Notes under the pieces: model-generated
Databases searched by the model: none
Told to the model about the DNA's origin: nothing
Seen by the model: only the letters and a program-made list of their open reading frames with translations
Assembly (NCBI RefSeq): GCF_026210795.1
Contig: NC_089429.1
Span: forward strand, 1,054,001-1,118,000
Length of the DNA: 64,000 nucleotides
Direction: 5' to 3'
Source of the DNA: Rhizophagus irregularis
Taxonomy: Eukaryota > Glomeromycota > Glomeromycetes > Glomerales > Glomeraceae
Position numbers and translations under genes: made by a program
Shown: positions 45,819 to 57,540 of the stretch, piece after piece
How the letters are laid out: every line of letters begins with the position of its first letter
Position numbering within the stretch: position 1 is the stretch's first letter

Positions 45819-47106
45819 ATGGAACACACCAATATAACACCCCCGGTTGGCGTCGAAAACCAACCTTTAAATAATAGATTTCAATATTCATACTCCTTAA
45901 ATAATCAAAAAACAATAACCCAAAAAAATCCAGAAAATCTCGAAAGACAAAAAAAAAAAAAATGAAAATGATAACTTTCATACTTCACCCCTTAATAATA
46001 CTGAATCATCCTTTTACCAAATACATAGTTATACTACTCGTGATCCTCGAAACAACGAAGATGAACAAATGTTAAATTATATACAATCTAACATCTTTAA
46101 AGATCCTGACTGTCCTGGTTTAGCGTCTACATCACAAACCCACGCTACACCCTCTACTATGGATTCACCACCACGAACTCAATTCATCGATTACTATAAG
46201 TTTGGCACTGTTAACATTCAGGGAGGGTTCAACAATAAGTTAAATGATATCCTCTCCTTCTACAGTTTACACAATTACGACATTTTAGTCCTCACGGAAA
46301 CTGGTTTACACCATAATAATGATCCAAATTCGACCAAAACTAAACATTCCAAACATTTCCTACCTTCACTAAATGACGATTATGAAAAAAATAGTATTCA
46401 TATATACACGGACGACAAAGGAAATACAAAAGGAAGTGGAGTTTCTCTCATTATTTCTGATAATCTACAAAAACACGTCATCAAATCTACAACTTTTCAG
46501 GGACGTATTCTAAGTATTGACTTATGTTTCAAAGGCAATCACTATATCAAACTTATAGGTTGCTATTTTCCAGCAAACGCTTCAGATGATAAAAATCTGA
46601 TAATTAGTTGTTACAAAGAACTGGAAAAAATTTTATTCAACGCGTCACTCAATAACTACCAATGTATAATTTTAGGTGATCTAAATATTAATTTAGACAA
46701 AATTAAACGCTCCAATCATTATTCAGCATGGAGACGTGAGATCAAAAATATTCTAAAAAATCTTAATATGATAGATGTGTTAAAATTTTTTCACGACCAA
46801 CCTTCATATACACATAGTTCCATTAGACACGAAGGTCCAAATATAGAATCGCGTATTGATTATATATTCATGACGACTAATTTATTACAAAATACTTTCT
46901 ACGCATTTACACATAATGTATCACGGGATTTATTCACCACTGACCATAAAGCTGTAGGCTGCTATTTCACGCAAGACTATTTTAGAAAACTCAATAATAG
47001 TTCTAGAAAAAGTTTAGAAAAATCTGCTACTTTTAGGCCTAATCTCACACCCAAAATTCATTATAAATACCATTTGATGACCAATAATCTATGGTCTCTC
47101 TATAGA
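45819..47106 (+). pseudogene. LINE ORF2, endonuclease portion (broken)
   Basis: ORF2 most likely starts at ATG 45819 (MEHTNITPPVGVENQP). A run of 14 A at 45949-45962 shifts the frame by one base, after which the frame runs on to the MITE at 47107. Conserved features of APE-type endonucleases are visible: VNIQGG (about 46210), LTETGL (46288), GDLNIN (46675), RIDYIF (46854) and TTDHKAV (46938). This enzyme nicks target DNA to prime reverse transcription. The homopolymer shift could be a real mutation or a sequencing error. The MITE interrupts the linker before the reverse transcriptase. Confidence 0.85.
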
Positions 47107-47385
47107 CACTGGTAAAAAAATGATTTATCCTACACATATCTTACACATATTGGGTACTCAAAATGTAGAAAATCATACACAAATAATACACATATTATAC
47201 ACATATCGGGTACTAATATATATATCATACATATATCAGGTACCTGATAGGTATACTATATATATAAGTACCCGATATGTGTATGATATGTGTATTATTT
47301 GTGTATGATTTTCTACATTTTGAGTACCCGATATATGTAAGATATGTGTAGCATATGTGTAGGATAGACCATTTTTTTACCAGTG
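47107..47385. mobile_element. CACTA-like MITE inside the LINE, 279 bp, AGA duplication
   Basis: The termini are CACTGGTAAAAAAATG and CATTTTTTTACCAGTG. AGA is duplicated at 47104-47106 and 47386-47388. The whole element is a near-palindrome built from TACACATATC, GGGTACTC and AAATCATACACAAATAATAC blocks and their complements. CACTG ends with a 3-bp duplication fit CACTA/EnSpm-type elements. Element plus duplication is 282 bases, a multiple of three, so the LINE frame on the two sides is in register, but the insert itself contains stops. Confidence 0.88.
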
Positions 47386-49706
47386 AGAATTAACAATGGT
47401 ATAATTTTCCGTCAGTTTTCAATCAATCAAAACGTAAATGATCACACCCCTGAACAACAAATAGAAACTTATTGGATTAATATAAAAAATATTATTAACC
47501 AAACTAAAGAAAAACATATTCCTTTCTCTACATACAAACACCACGTTAAACACGATCGCCCCCTTCGCCTTAGACAAAACAACAATAAAGTGCTCATAAT
47601 TCGTAATATTTTACGACAATTCTCCAATAGTAAACTTCAGAGAATCAAGGATGGCGAAACTCCTTGGAACGAACATTGGCAGCGTTGGAATCTTTATCGT
47701 CATCAAATTGTATCAGTTGACGTCCACTTTCACTCAAAAGAAACGGTTTGTATACCGAAAATATTAACATTAAATAATGTTAAAGAAACCAAAAAGATTA
47801 TCCAAGGCTTATTAAGAGTCATTATTATTTTACAAAAACATGAGGAAGATAACTGGAAAAGTGACAACATTAATCGTTTTATCAACCAACGTAACGATAA
47901 TTTGGTTCATAATCAGAAAAGAATGATTAATAGTATCCTTGATCGTAAACCAGAAAGAATTAATTTAGATCGTTTACATTATTACGATTCTAATACTAAA
48001 CAACATTTATTTACCAATAATCCATCCATTATAGCTGAACAAACTAATTTACATTTCCAACGTTTAGGAAAATCTTTGGAGGAAATTAATGAAATCAAAA
48101 ATTATGAAACAATACAAGATCTTCCTCCTTATTGGAGATCAAGTTACGAACCTATTAAACGACCTGAATTTGATCACATGACGTCCTTGTGCGACGAATT
48201 TAGTATGGAAGAAATGTTTAATACCATTTCCGCTCTACCTAATAATAAAGCCGCTGGTATCTCTGGAATCACCTATGAGGATATTAAACACCTTCATGAA
48301 GATTTTAAAGCATATATTAGAAATTTTTTCAACACTATCCTACGATTTCAAATTTATCCAGAAGAATGGTCTCGGGCTTTACTATTCCCGATTCCTAAAC
48401 CAAAGGCATGGGATTGTAAAATTGAAAACACCCGCCCAATCGTTCTATTAGAGACATTTAGAAAATTATTTGTCAAAATACTAACACAAAGAATTAACAT
48501 ACTTTTGACAACTCATAATCTCATTAATGAGAATAACCGTGCGGGTTTGATTGGTCAATCAACCCTACAACCATTACAAATTATTCAACACATCATAGAA
48601 TCTGCTAACAATGACAAAAAAGAACTTTGGATTGGATTACAAGACCTGAGCAAGGCTTACGATCGAGTTAATCGATCATTGTTAAAATTAGCGTTAGAAA
48701 GACTACATTTCCCTCTCCTATCGTCACCCTCTTACTATCCCTGTTTACTAATAGGAAAAATAATGTAATTTTACCATCTGGATTGTCCACGGCGTTCGAC
48801 GTCTTACAAGGCATCGACCAAGGAGAAGTCATTAGTCCTATTTTATGGATTATCTACTATGACCCTATGTTCACCCATTTGGCATCTTTGCCAGACATAT
48901 TACACACTACTTCCATTACAAAAATTAATAATATTTATCAACCGGATTCCGATCTGAAAATTAATTACCTTTCCTCGGTGGTTGGATATTTAGACGATAC
49001 CAGTTGGTTTGCGTCCTCACAATCTCAATTAGAATCCAACCTCCAAATCGCCAATTCGTTTTATGATATGGCGAATATCACGATCAACCACGACAAGTAT
49101 ACCATCCTTACGAATAATCCCAAATTTTGTAACAAAGGTATACAATTGGCCGTCACTCCATCAAAATCGATTACGATCAAAACGGCCTCACGCTCCTCCT
49201 CCAACCGAATTTTAGGAATATATATTAATGCCTTTAATTCGTATTCACCAACTTTAAAAAAATTAAAATCTATTATTAATTATTTCGCATATACTATGCG
49301 TTTCAAAAAACTAACACACGACCACCTTATTTATATTATTAATAAGGTTCTCCTTCCGAAATTGGAATATATTAATCAATTTACTATTTTTACCCGACAA
49401 CAATGTGATTCTCTTTTAGCACCGGTCAAAAAATTATTTAAAAAACATTTAAAATTACCGGTTTCATCACATAACAATATTATTCACAACAAACTTTTCC
49501 CATCGATTAATAGTTTTTTTTACAACCAATTTTATTCACACGTTTCGATTGTGAATGTTTTATTTAACACCCCTTTATTTTCCACTATTGGTCTTCAAAA
49601 AATTTTAAATACACAATATGAATTTTGGTTACCCAATTTCCCTACGGCAAAAAATTTTTCCAACCCTTTATTAACAAAAAATCAATCACTTTTACACGAC
49701 AATTGA
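47386..49706 (+). pseudogene. LINE ORF2, reverse transcriptase portion (broken)
   Basis: Open from the MITE edge to 48768, then continued one frame over to 49706. Reverse transcriptase landmarks: NNKAAGISGITYEDIK (fingers), DLSKAYDRVN (motif A, about 48650), GIDQGEVISPILW (motif B, about 48812) and GYLDDT (motif C, Y-x-D-D, about 48985). A single-base loss near 48705 (after LERLHF) separates motif A from motif B, so no continuous polymerase can be made. It copies element RNA at the nicked target in active relatives. Confidence 0.9.
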
Positions 49707-50476
49707 TATTATTCAATGAATTTTATATTAACTTTTTACCACATTGTAATACTTCTGTTACTGGTGGAAGTAACCCTATAATGTTATATTTCTATTCAAA
49801 CATTAATTTACCTGAATTAAAATTTTCAGACTTACAGAGTTTACGGAAAAAACGAATTATGTTCATGGATCAATTATCATCTTTAGATGGACATTATTTA
49901 AGTACATGGAAAGAAGTCAAACAACAAAATCCTAAGGCTAATTTCCAAGGACCTACACCAGGTTGGTTTACGAAGCTTGAAAAAGATAACGTTATATTAT
50001 CTGAAAATTCTCGGCGCCTGATCCAAGATTTGGATTTATCACTGCCGGCCAGATTTATCTCTACATCCCCTAAAATTCGTAAAGAAGCCGTTTCTCGCCT
50101 AACAAACGAATGGACAATCTCTTGGGATCTTTCACAACAACAAGAGTTTTACGGCAAAACAATAGAACAACACAATGATATATACGGTACCAGTTTAACT
50201 TATAGAACACATTACATACCAGCGTTAGATGCTGACACCCGTACCAACTTAACTCCAAAAAAATTAACACCTAGTTTACGTCCATGCCCTGGTAATTGTG
50301 GTCATGGTGTTCCTTTCCACAACGACCTACGTCCCAAATGCGTTCTTGTTTCGCTCACGTCACATTTAATAATTTTTAAAACACATGGGAAAAAATATAT
50401 ACCTCCATATTTTCGTGATAAAAATCACAATTCGTTAATTTTTCCTGTTAAACTTTACACACATTACGCTTATTAG
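49640..50476 (+). pseudogene. LINE ORF2, connection region (broken)
   Basis: A further frame switch near 49660-49706 moves the reading frame to one that continues to a stop at 50474-50476 (segments GPTPGWFTKLEKDN, RPCPGNCGHGVPFHND). It lies between the reverse transcriptase thumb and RNase H. The CPGNCGHG segment may bind metal. Another shift close to 50460 is needed to enter the RNase H frame. Confidence 0.75.
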
Positions 50477-50478
50477 CG

Positions 50479-52332
50479 TTGACTATTACAAAACATAGAT
50501 TAATTGTTCCGAACGTTTTACCTTCACATATTCCCTTACTTTCTTCATTAGACTCGTATATTAATACGAATAAGGATTTTTTTATTAATCCATTAAATTT
50601 AAATTTAGATATTTCTTCGCCTTTTTTTATCAGAAATTTATTTTTAGGATCGTATGATTCAATCCTTGATTTATTTGAAATTTCAAAATCTTTTTTATTA
50701 CAAAATACTTTTTCTTTTTATACTGATGGTTCTTTTTCCAGATTAGAGGAAAGTACTTCTAGTCCAACACAAATGGGTTTTGCGTGGATCGAGACGTCTA
50801 ATTCCACGCCTAGTTCTAATATACCACCACCTTCTTTTAAAGGAGCGTTATCCTTTAATCCGTCTTCAACCAAAGCTGAAATTTATGCATTGCTGACTAC
50901 TATTATCGTGGTTCCGAATAATAGTGCAATTGATGTCTTCACTGATTCACTGAATATGATCCAAACATTCCACAAGATCACTAACAAGTCAACATCTATA
51001 CGACAAAAACTCAAATGCAAAAATCATATAGCATGGCGTCTAATTGATACGCTAATAGAAAAGAAAGGATTGACATTACGTCTTCACAAAGTTAAAGCAC
51101 ACTCCAATGATTTTTGGAATGATACGGCGGATGATTTGGCAAACATGGCGCGACAATTACCGCCCATCGAAATTAATCCCACTCATCTTCCTGGTAGCCT
51201 TATGACTCCCTTATGGGCGTCTATTGCTCCTATAGATCGCGATATTAGAAAATTTGGACATAATATTACTGATACTTATACTTTTGATCAACTATTGGGT
51301 AATACAGGATTATCACCTATCTTTGATCGATTTTCCATCTCCTCAATACATTGGCCGTTGACTCAACTTTGGTTACATCACAACTCAACGTCTGATATTT
51401 GCAGCTCAACTAAATCCTCCTATGACGCTTTTAAAATTAAGGCGTTCAACCATATTTTACCTTGTGGTGATGTTTTAATTAAACATTACCCGGATTTATA
51501 TCCGAACCAAGATATACCCTGCCCTTTCTGTTCTGACCTAGCAGACTCAAATGAACATTTAGGATTATGTACAAATTTATTTCCCATAATCAACAAAACT
51601 CTTCAGGCGCACAAAATTATCCTGCAGGATCTTATTGATAAATACACGGATTACGACATAACCTTCATCACATCTGCAATCAATCAATTTGATTTGCTCA
51701 AACCCCTCACGAGCGACAACTCGTCAAATCACCTGATCTATTTGATTATTCATCAACTAATACCGCAAGATTTATATAATTTAACACGATCCTTTACATT
51801 CAATGATAAAATTTCCCGGAAAATTATCTGGGAATTCCTTTTATCTTTTCATGAAGACATCTATTCACAAATATGGCCAAAACACTGTTCCTTGTTACGT
51901 GCGTGGGAACGTTGTAACGGAATCACTACGAATCAAAAACGGAATATTAAATATAATGATAAACGTAGACGCCGACATCAAGTTTCTGTTAATCCTCCCC
52001 TCAATGGTAGTACATCATCCACTTCACCACCTGCACAAGCTCGGACTTACAATCGCAGACGGACCAATACCACTCCTTCAGATGGATCTCCGCGCCTTCA
52101 TGTTCACCCTTGGTTCACGACGCCCCCATCTAATCGTCCCCTGTCTTCACCGCAATTACCAATGTGGTTGATCTTGTGCACCTGCAATTTTTTACATTCC
52201 AGTGGTTGGTTGTCTTTTATACGTCACCCTACCCAGTTAGAGTTGGATTTAGATAATTTTTCTTCTACTTGTAATTTTAATTTCAATTTTTTTAGTTCTT
52301 CTTTTTCTTTACCTGTTTTCTCCACGACATAA
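50479..52332 (+). pseudogene. LINE ORF2, RNase H and C-terminal zinc motif
   Basis: The frame is open to the TAA at 52330. RNase H catalytic residues are in place: YTDGSF (about 50719), KAEIYAL (50872), FTDSLN (50938) and NDTADDLA (51118), together with VKAHSNDFW. Further on is CPFCSDLADSNEHLGLC (about 51520), the C-terminal Cys/His motif of many LINEs. The enzyme removes the RNA strand after first-strand synthesis. The tail beyond 51950 is Pro/Ser/Thr-rich and may reflect frame drift. There is no ATG at the start; this is the C-terminal part of the broken ORF2. Confidence 0.88.
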
Positions 52333-52514
52333 GGCTATACCTGTTTGTCATTTGTAAAGAACGGGCAAGGCGACTCCTTTGGGCTTCACCCGAGAAGTTG
52401 GGTTTTATCACTAGCTTAGAATTCATTAGACTTTTAGTTTAAAATTGTTCTTTTGTAATGTTGGACCCCAGTCGTGTCGATATTTTAAAAATAAAAATAA
52501 AAATAAAAAATAAA
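52333..52514 (+). other. LINE 3' UTR with AAAAT-type tail
   Basis: The noncoding end finishes in repeated AAAAAT units directly before the right target-site duplication. Such simple tails are typical of non-LTR elements. Confidence 0.75.
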
Positions 52515-52527
52515 ATAGACAAAATAA
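52515..52527. repeat. Target-site duplication of the LINE, right copy
   Basis: ATAGACAAAATAA is identical to 43322-43334. Confidence 0.85.
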
Positions 52528-53568
52528 TCCGTCATTACCGGCAACTTGGATCTTTTTATTATTTTTTTTTTATTGTACATAAGTGATGTAAAAACTACAA
52601 AGGTACAAATGACGCTAAGGTTAAATTTTCGTAGACTAGAATTATTTTCTGCAAATTTAGTTTTGATATTTTTGGAAAAAACCTATTTTATCAAATCATC
52701 ATAGAATTCAAAAATGGAAACACCTTTAAATTCATAGTAAAATAAAATTTCAATTGCCATATTTGTTGATGATGATTGTCTATGTTATCAATAAATTTCA
52801 ATGGTAATAAAAAAATATTAAATATTTAATAATGGATTAATTTTCTTTCTTTTTTTTAATAATATTTATTTTAGTTATTACTTAGGATTTTTTTTTTATT
52901 GGCAATTGATGTTTAATGGAGCCAAATTTGAAGTTTCGAATGAAAAAGCGAAATCAAAAATTCAATTCTGATTATAAAATAATATTTCGATATTTAATAT
53001 AGTTAGCATATTTTTCAGGAAATATTATTGCCTTTTTCGTAACATAATGAGCTTATAAAAATTAAAAGTTAACCATATTTTAGATGATTTCTCTATTCAA
53101 TAAAACTTTTTTTTAAAAAAAATTCAAAGATCATCTCTTAATAATTTTTTATTGCAAGAAAAAAAAATTATTATAGTTGGAGACTAAAGCCACTAAATAT
53201 TTAAGAGTATAAGACAATATATACAAACTATCCATTTTTTAGGTATATCTAGACGACATTATTATTGATGACTATATCTATTTGGTGAGCGACTCTATAA
53301 AATGATCCTTATTTTAAACATCGTTATTTATTCACTTTTTAATACAAAAAAAAACCATTTACTAGGACTTTCTAAGAATTTAGGCCATTAGAAAATTATA
53401 CCCACCGTTTGCATAAAATTCTTGAAGAGTATCCTAATGGTTCACAAGTTTTTTGTGAATTTTCCAAAATACCAAGCAAATATAAAACAATAGATATTAT
53501 TACTAGCAAAGAACAATCGCATTATTGAAGTAATTATATATAGAAAAAAGAAATTGACAGATAATAAT
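52528..53568. other. AT-rich intergenic
   Basis: No gene was recognised. Its left edge was contiguous with the kinase upstream region before the LINE arrived. Confidence 0.4.
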
Positions 53569-53582
53569 AGCGTGATTAATAT

Positions 53583-54695
53583 TTCGTCGAACAAAAATGT
53601 TAAAGAAACAAAGAAAAATTCTTCACGCAGGAGGTTCATTGAAAGGGAAGATCGTCGAAATTCCGGTTAAAAATAACAACCGCCATGAGATATATGGAAG
53701 ATAATTTTGCCGATACATCACGTGAAATTACGTTTATGGACGAAGAGATATATGAATATATAAGAGATGTCGGTTACGTGGAACAATTAAAAGTTAAACG
53801 ATGTTATAAGTATAATACGATCAAGGCCAATATTCGTTTTACTAAAGATTATGAACAAATTATTTTGCGAGGAGGCTCCAATATTATTGTAGTCAGAAAT
53901 GGTCGTCAATATTTTTGCAGAATGTTTGACTCGAAATTGACGCCACGTGAATCAGCGAAAAATTTAGATGGCAAGCGATTAAGAAAATCATGATTGGTAA
54001 CGAGGTAAAAAATGAAACTATTATTAAGGAAAACATTAAGAAATACAGCGGTCATTTTGGTAAAATAATTAGGATCAACAAAATTAAATATATCCTAATA
54101 TATTTTAACAACGAAAACGATATTATGAAAGCCGTAACAATTCTGCGATATAATATGTTAGGAAAGAGCTTACAAGTGAAAACACAAGACGATTTGATTG
54201 ACAAAGACGGTAGTTTTAAGAAACAGAGGACTCATAAGACGACACCAAACAATAATTCTAATCATCTATCGGAGGATGAATAATTTTATGAAGCAACGGA
54301 TAGTCTTACGGGTTAGACGGTCCAAAATACAAATAAGGTTGAAGATTTTAATAAATTGAATGAGGTTTTTAGTGACAGAATTAACGAGAATAGTGGTAAA
54401 ATTGATGGATCAAAAGGTAAAGAAAAAGCAGGTATAACTTTGAACGAAAATAAGAAACGCATTACGCAAAATCAGGGTGCTAGGGAAGGCAGTGATAATG
54501 AGTAAATACACAATAGAGTGATCTTTAGTACTATATTAGACTTTTTACAACATATCTAGGTTTTTATAGTAAAGATTCAAATTTTGTATTAGATAGATAC
54601 TTTATTGACACAATGTATTTACTTACGTTGACATTGGAATTAATTTCGTTTGTAATTATTCCAATACTAATATAGTTATATAAAAAATAAAAAAA
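53583..54695 (+). mobile_element. Retroposed RRM-like ORF, copy A (about 1.1 kb)
   Basis: The flanks AGCGTGATTAATAT (53569-53582) and AGCGTGGTCAATAT (54696-54709) match at 12 of 14 positions and could be an aged target-site duplication. The right end is A-rich (ATAAAAAATAAAAAA). The content is colinear with copy B at 57541-58843. Confidence 0.5.
53597..54505 (+). pseudogene. RRM-like protein gene, copy A, frameshifted
   Basis: ATG 53597 begins MLKKQRKILHAGGSLKGKI. Frames then switch near 53690, 53985 and 54285. Coding segments align with copy B: DVGYVEQLKVKRCYKYNTIK (B: KVGYIERLEVKWNYKYKMVR), GGSNIIVVRNG (B: GGSNIVLTRND), GHFGKIIRINKIKYILIYFN (B: GHFAKVIKINKFKYILIYFN) and the C-terminal NENKKRITQNQGAREGSDNE (B: NKNKKRVVTTQGQREDSDSE). 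KYILIYFNNEND resembles an RNP1-type strand of an RNA-recognition motif, and two such domains are likely. Copy A extends about 50 codons further 5' than copy B. It is disabled by at least three frame changes. Confidence 0.65.
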
Positions 54696-54709
54696 AGCGT
54701 GGTCAATAT

Positions 54710-55827
54710 GATAAGGCAGTGGGTAAAATTTATTTATTTATTCATCGATGCGTTTTTAACAACTTACAATATTTGCAATTATTTTTTTATTTAATTTAGT
54801 AATGGAAGTGAGATTCGATTCAGTTCATCATATCTTCTTTCATTACCAGCAAATAATTAAAAGGAGTTATTTGAATTGATAATAGTGACGTTTTCTAAAT
54901 GAAGACATTGTACTATGTTAAGACCAAAAATAGAAAAAGCACATTTTAGAGAAGTTTTATTGGTCTATTTATCACGTTAATAATGCTGAAATTATCACCT
55001 TAGCAAGACAAAAAGGATTTGGTAATTAATTATTTATCATACTGCATTATTTCGTAACGAATTTATGTTAACCTATCATTATCTTTAAATAGCAAGTAGG
55101 TCAAAAATAATCCATCATTCTCTTTAAAACGAAGAAATTTTATTAAATCATATTAGCAAGTGTAAGAGCAATACTAATGAAACGTACTATGTATTTATGT
55201 ATTCTAACAGTCGTGGAAATTTTTACGCCAAGATTTGCCAGATTTACGAAACAAAATTTTTTTTATAAATTTGCAATTAATATTTTTTTTTTTATGGGAA
55301 AAATAGAAATCGTTTATAAATTAATTAATATTAAGTAAATTAGCACATAAAATCTTGATATTTACATTGGAACCATTTACTCATTATTCACGAGGCGAGT
55401 AATAAACATTTAGCTAAAATTAACAAACTTCTACTCAAAAAATTTACTCTAACCAAAATTGGGATGACTATTTTATTCAGTTAAACTCTTACCTAGAAAC
55501 AAAATATGATTTATATATATTCCACATAATTAATTACTTTTTATACAAAAATAAGTAAATTTATTGGATATAATAAATGAAATAAATTATCGTTATCTGT
55601 TATAATTTCAGTAATAATGCATCGATAAAACAAGTTATTTTTATTTCTATTATTAAGACAAAGTACAGAGGCGTAGTTAAAGTAAGTCATAACTGAGAGT
55701 GGCTTTTTTTACAAATCCAAAGTTTATATATTATATTTATTATTGTACAAGGAAAACGTTAATTCATTGCAAATACATACATAAATAAATAAGATAAATA
55801 TTAAAGGCAAATATAAATAATTACTAT
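54710..55827. other. AT-rich intergenic
   Basis: No coding sequence or ordered repeat was recognised. Confidence 0.4.
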
Positions 55828-56600
55828 GATTTGAGAAATAAGGATTCTTGAAGATATGGTCCACTACCGTCAACAATTTCAATAGAATTAATAATTTGTC
55901 TAATTTCAGATAATTCTTCAGAACTAAGATTAACTTTTACTGCTTCAACATTTTATTCCAAATGTTTGCTTTTTCTTGTTTCAGGAATAACAACCATATT
56001 ATTTCCCTGTAAAAAGTATATAATTTTAAATAAATGTTATGATATTAAAATGTAATAAAATTTTAAGGTTAATACTTACATGAGCAAGAATCAAAGGTAA
56101 ACAAAGTTGACCTAAAGTTACGTCTTTCTTTTTCTCATTAAATTTATGTACAACTGCTAATTTTTATTGACATTTTCACCTTGAAAACGTGAAATCATTC
56201 TTCTAAAATCATCTGATTTAAAATCATCAATATTTTTCCTAAATAAATAAATATATACATACATATATTTGTAAATTGCTAGTAAAGTACAATTTAAAAA
56301 ATGATAAATACTGTTAGAAATCCACGCTATAGTGATACAAGCTTCTATAATTCCATTTTTTTCAATATTCAATCTTAAAAAATAATATTAATATAGATCG
56401 AAAGGGTTAATATTAATCATGTTAAATATTAATAAAAATTGATATACTTACTTCAACTACTTGAACTGCGGCAATAGGATGAACTTTATACAGAATATTC
56501 AGAAAGAACAATATATTTAACTTTTCCTTCCTTAACAAGTTCTGCTAGAGCGTTAACAGAGGTCTTATGCACAGTACCATTACAAAAAGTTACACATTAC
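55828..56600 (-). pseudogene. Aldo/keto reductase gene, disabled and 5'-truncated
   Basis: Aldo/keto reductase segments in order on the minus strand: VNALAELVKEGKVKYIVLSE (about 56500-56570; active relatives read IGLSE), a segment with FDDFKSDDFRRMISRFQGEN (about 56157-56230, resembling the RRxxPRFxxEN part of the AKR13-like group), VTLGQLCLPLILAH (about 56075-56130, followed by a GTAAGT donor) and NNMVVIPETRKSKHLE (about 55950-56010) with the C-terminal NVEAVKVNLSSEELSEIRQI. Lesions: TAA right after YSV, TAA after KHLE, and missing N-terminal exons with the catalytic Asp/Tyr. These are NADPH-dependent carbonyl reductases in working form. Confidence 0.75.
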
Positions 56601-57523
56601 TGATAACAAAAATTAATTATAATTTAATTAAAAATTTTAAATTAAATGGTTAAATTATCTTAAAATTAAAATAAAGTGACCCTAAAGAAGTGTTCCGAAA
56701 TTAAAGGTTACATTTTATCTTTAATGAACTCATCTAATCTTACACTAAATATATTAACATGTAGTTGTTTGAAAGCTTTACGAATTATTAATGAAAAATG
56801 GCCTGTTAAAGGTACCAACTTTTTTTTGCAAAATATAAATTTATTTAATATCAATATTGTTTTATTTATACACATGTTCCTTTTATGAATCAAAGATAAA
56901 TTATGTGGATACCCTACTACATGTAAAACTTTCTAAGTAAAATATCCAGTTTTTTAATGGGACCAACAGATTGATCAATAATAATCAGAACTGTTGCTAT
57001 TATAATTGGTTGTATTTCATATTAAAAAACCAACATGTAAATATAAGAAAGCAGCCAATCTAGAAAGTTAGTGTTCTCATATTAGCCAGCCAGATAATCT
57101 AATAGATCTTTAAATCCATCTAAATAAAATTAAATAGCTTCCAAAGTATACTAGTTGATTGGTAATATATCATATGATTGCTTGATCATATTTCGTAATA
57201 TACCTCATTTTAAAACCACAAAAAAATAAAATTTTACAACTCATATTACGCGAAACATTCAAAAATAATCCTGGAATAGTTTGTTATAAAAATAGATTTG
57301 AAGATGATTATAAAAAAATTACAATTCGTTTCTTTTCATATGATTCTAGTAATATTATATTATTTTACATTGCTTGACTAATATCTAAACAGAAATTATA
57401 ATCACAAATGATACTATCAATATAAAATCTAACAGTAAATGTAAAGCAAGAGAGCTCTTATTTTTTAAATTAAATTTAATATGAAGGATTTATTGTCAAA
57501 TAATATATTATAGTTATTTATCC
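56601..57523. other. AT-rich intergenic
   Basis: No gene was recognised. Short open frames near 56676-56893 exist on both strands and are not protein-like. Confidence 0.4.
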
Positions 57524-57540
57524 TAAACTAGTAATATGAG
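57524..57540. repeat. 17-bp target-site duplication of retroposed copy B, left
   Basis: TAAACTAGTAATATGAG is repeated exactly at 58844-58860. Confidence 0.93.

Larger units (their letters stand above)
43335..52514 (+). mobile_element. Full-length non-LTR retrotransposon (LINE), inactive, 9.18 kb
   Basis: A 13-bp target-site duplication bounds an element with ORF1 (RRM-like, CCHC knuckle, coiled coil) and ORF2 (APE-type endonuclease, reverse transcriptase, RNase H, C-terminal Cys/His motif). The 3' UTR ends in AAAAATAAAAATAAAAATAA. Codon choice is noticeably less AT-biased than in host genes. No terminal repeats are present. ORF2 carries several frameshifts and a MITE insertion, so the copy cannot move by itself. 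Domain order with RNase H fits the I/Tad/R1-like groups; the clade is not resolved by eye. It sits 163 bases upstream of a kinase ATG, facing away from it. Confidence 0.93.

Noticed and set aside
43335-52514. LTR retrotransposon interpretation of the reverse transcriptase and RNase H
   Set aside because: There are no terminal direct repeats, protease or integrase. The APE endonuclease, simple A-rich tail and 13-bp duplication identify a non-LTR element.
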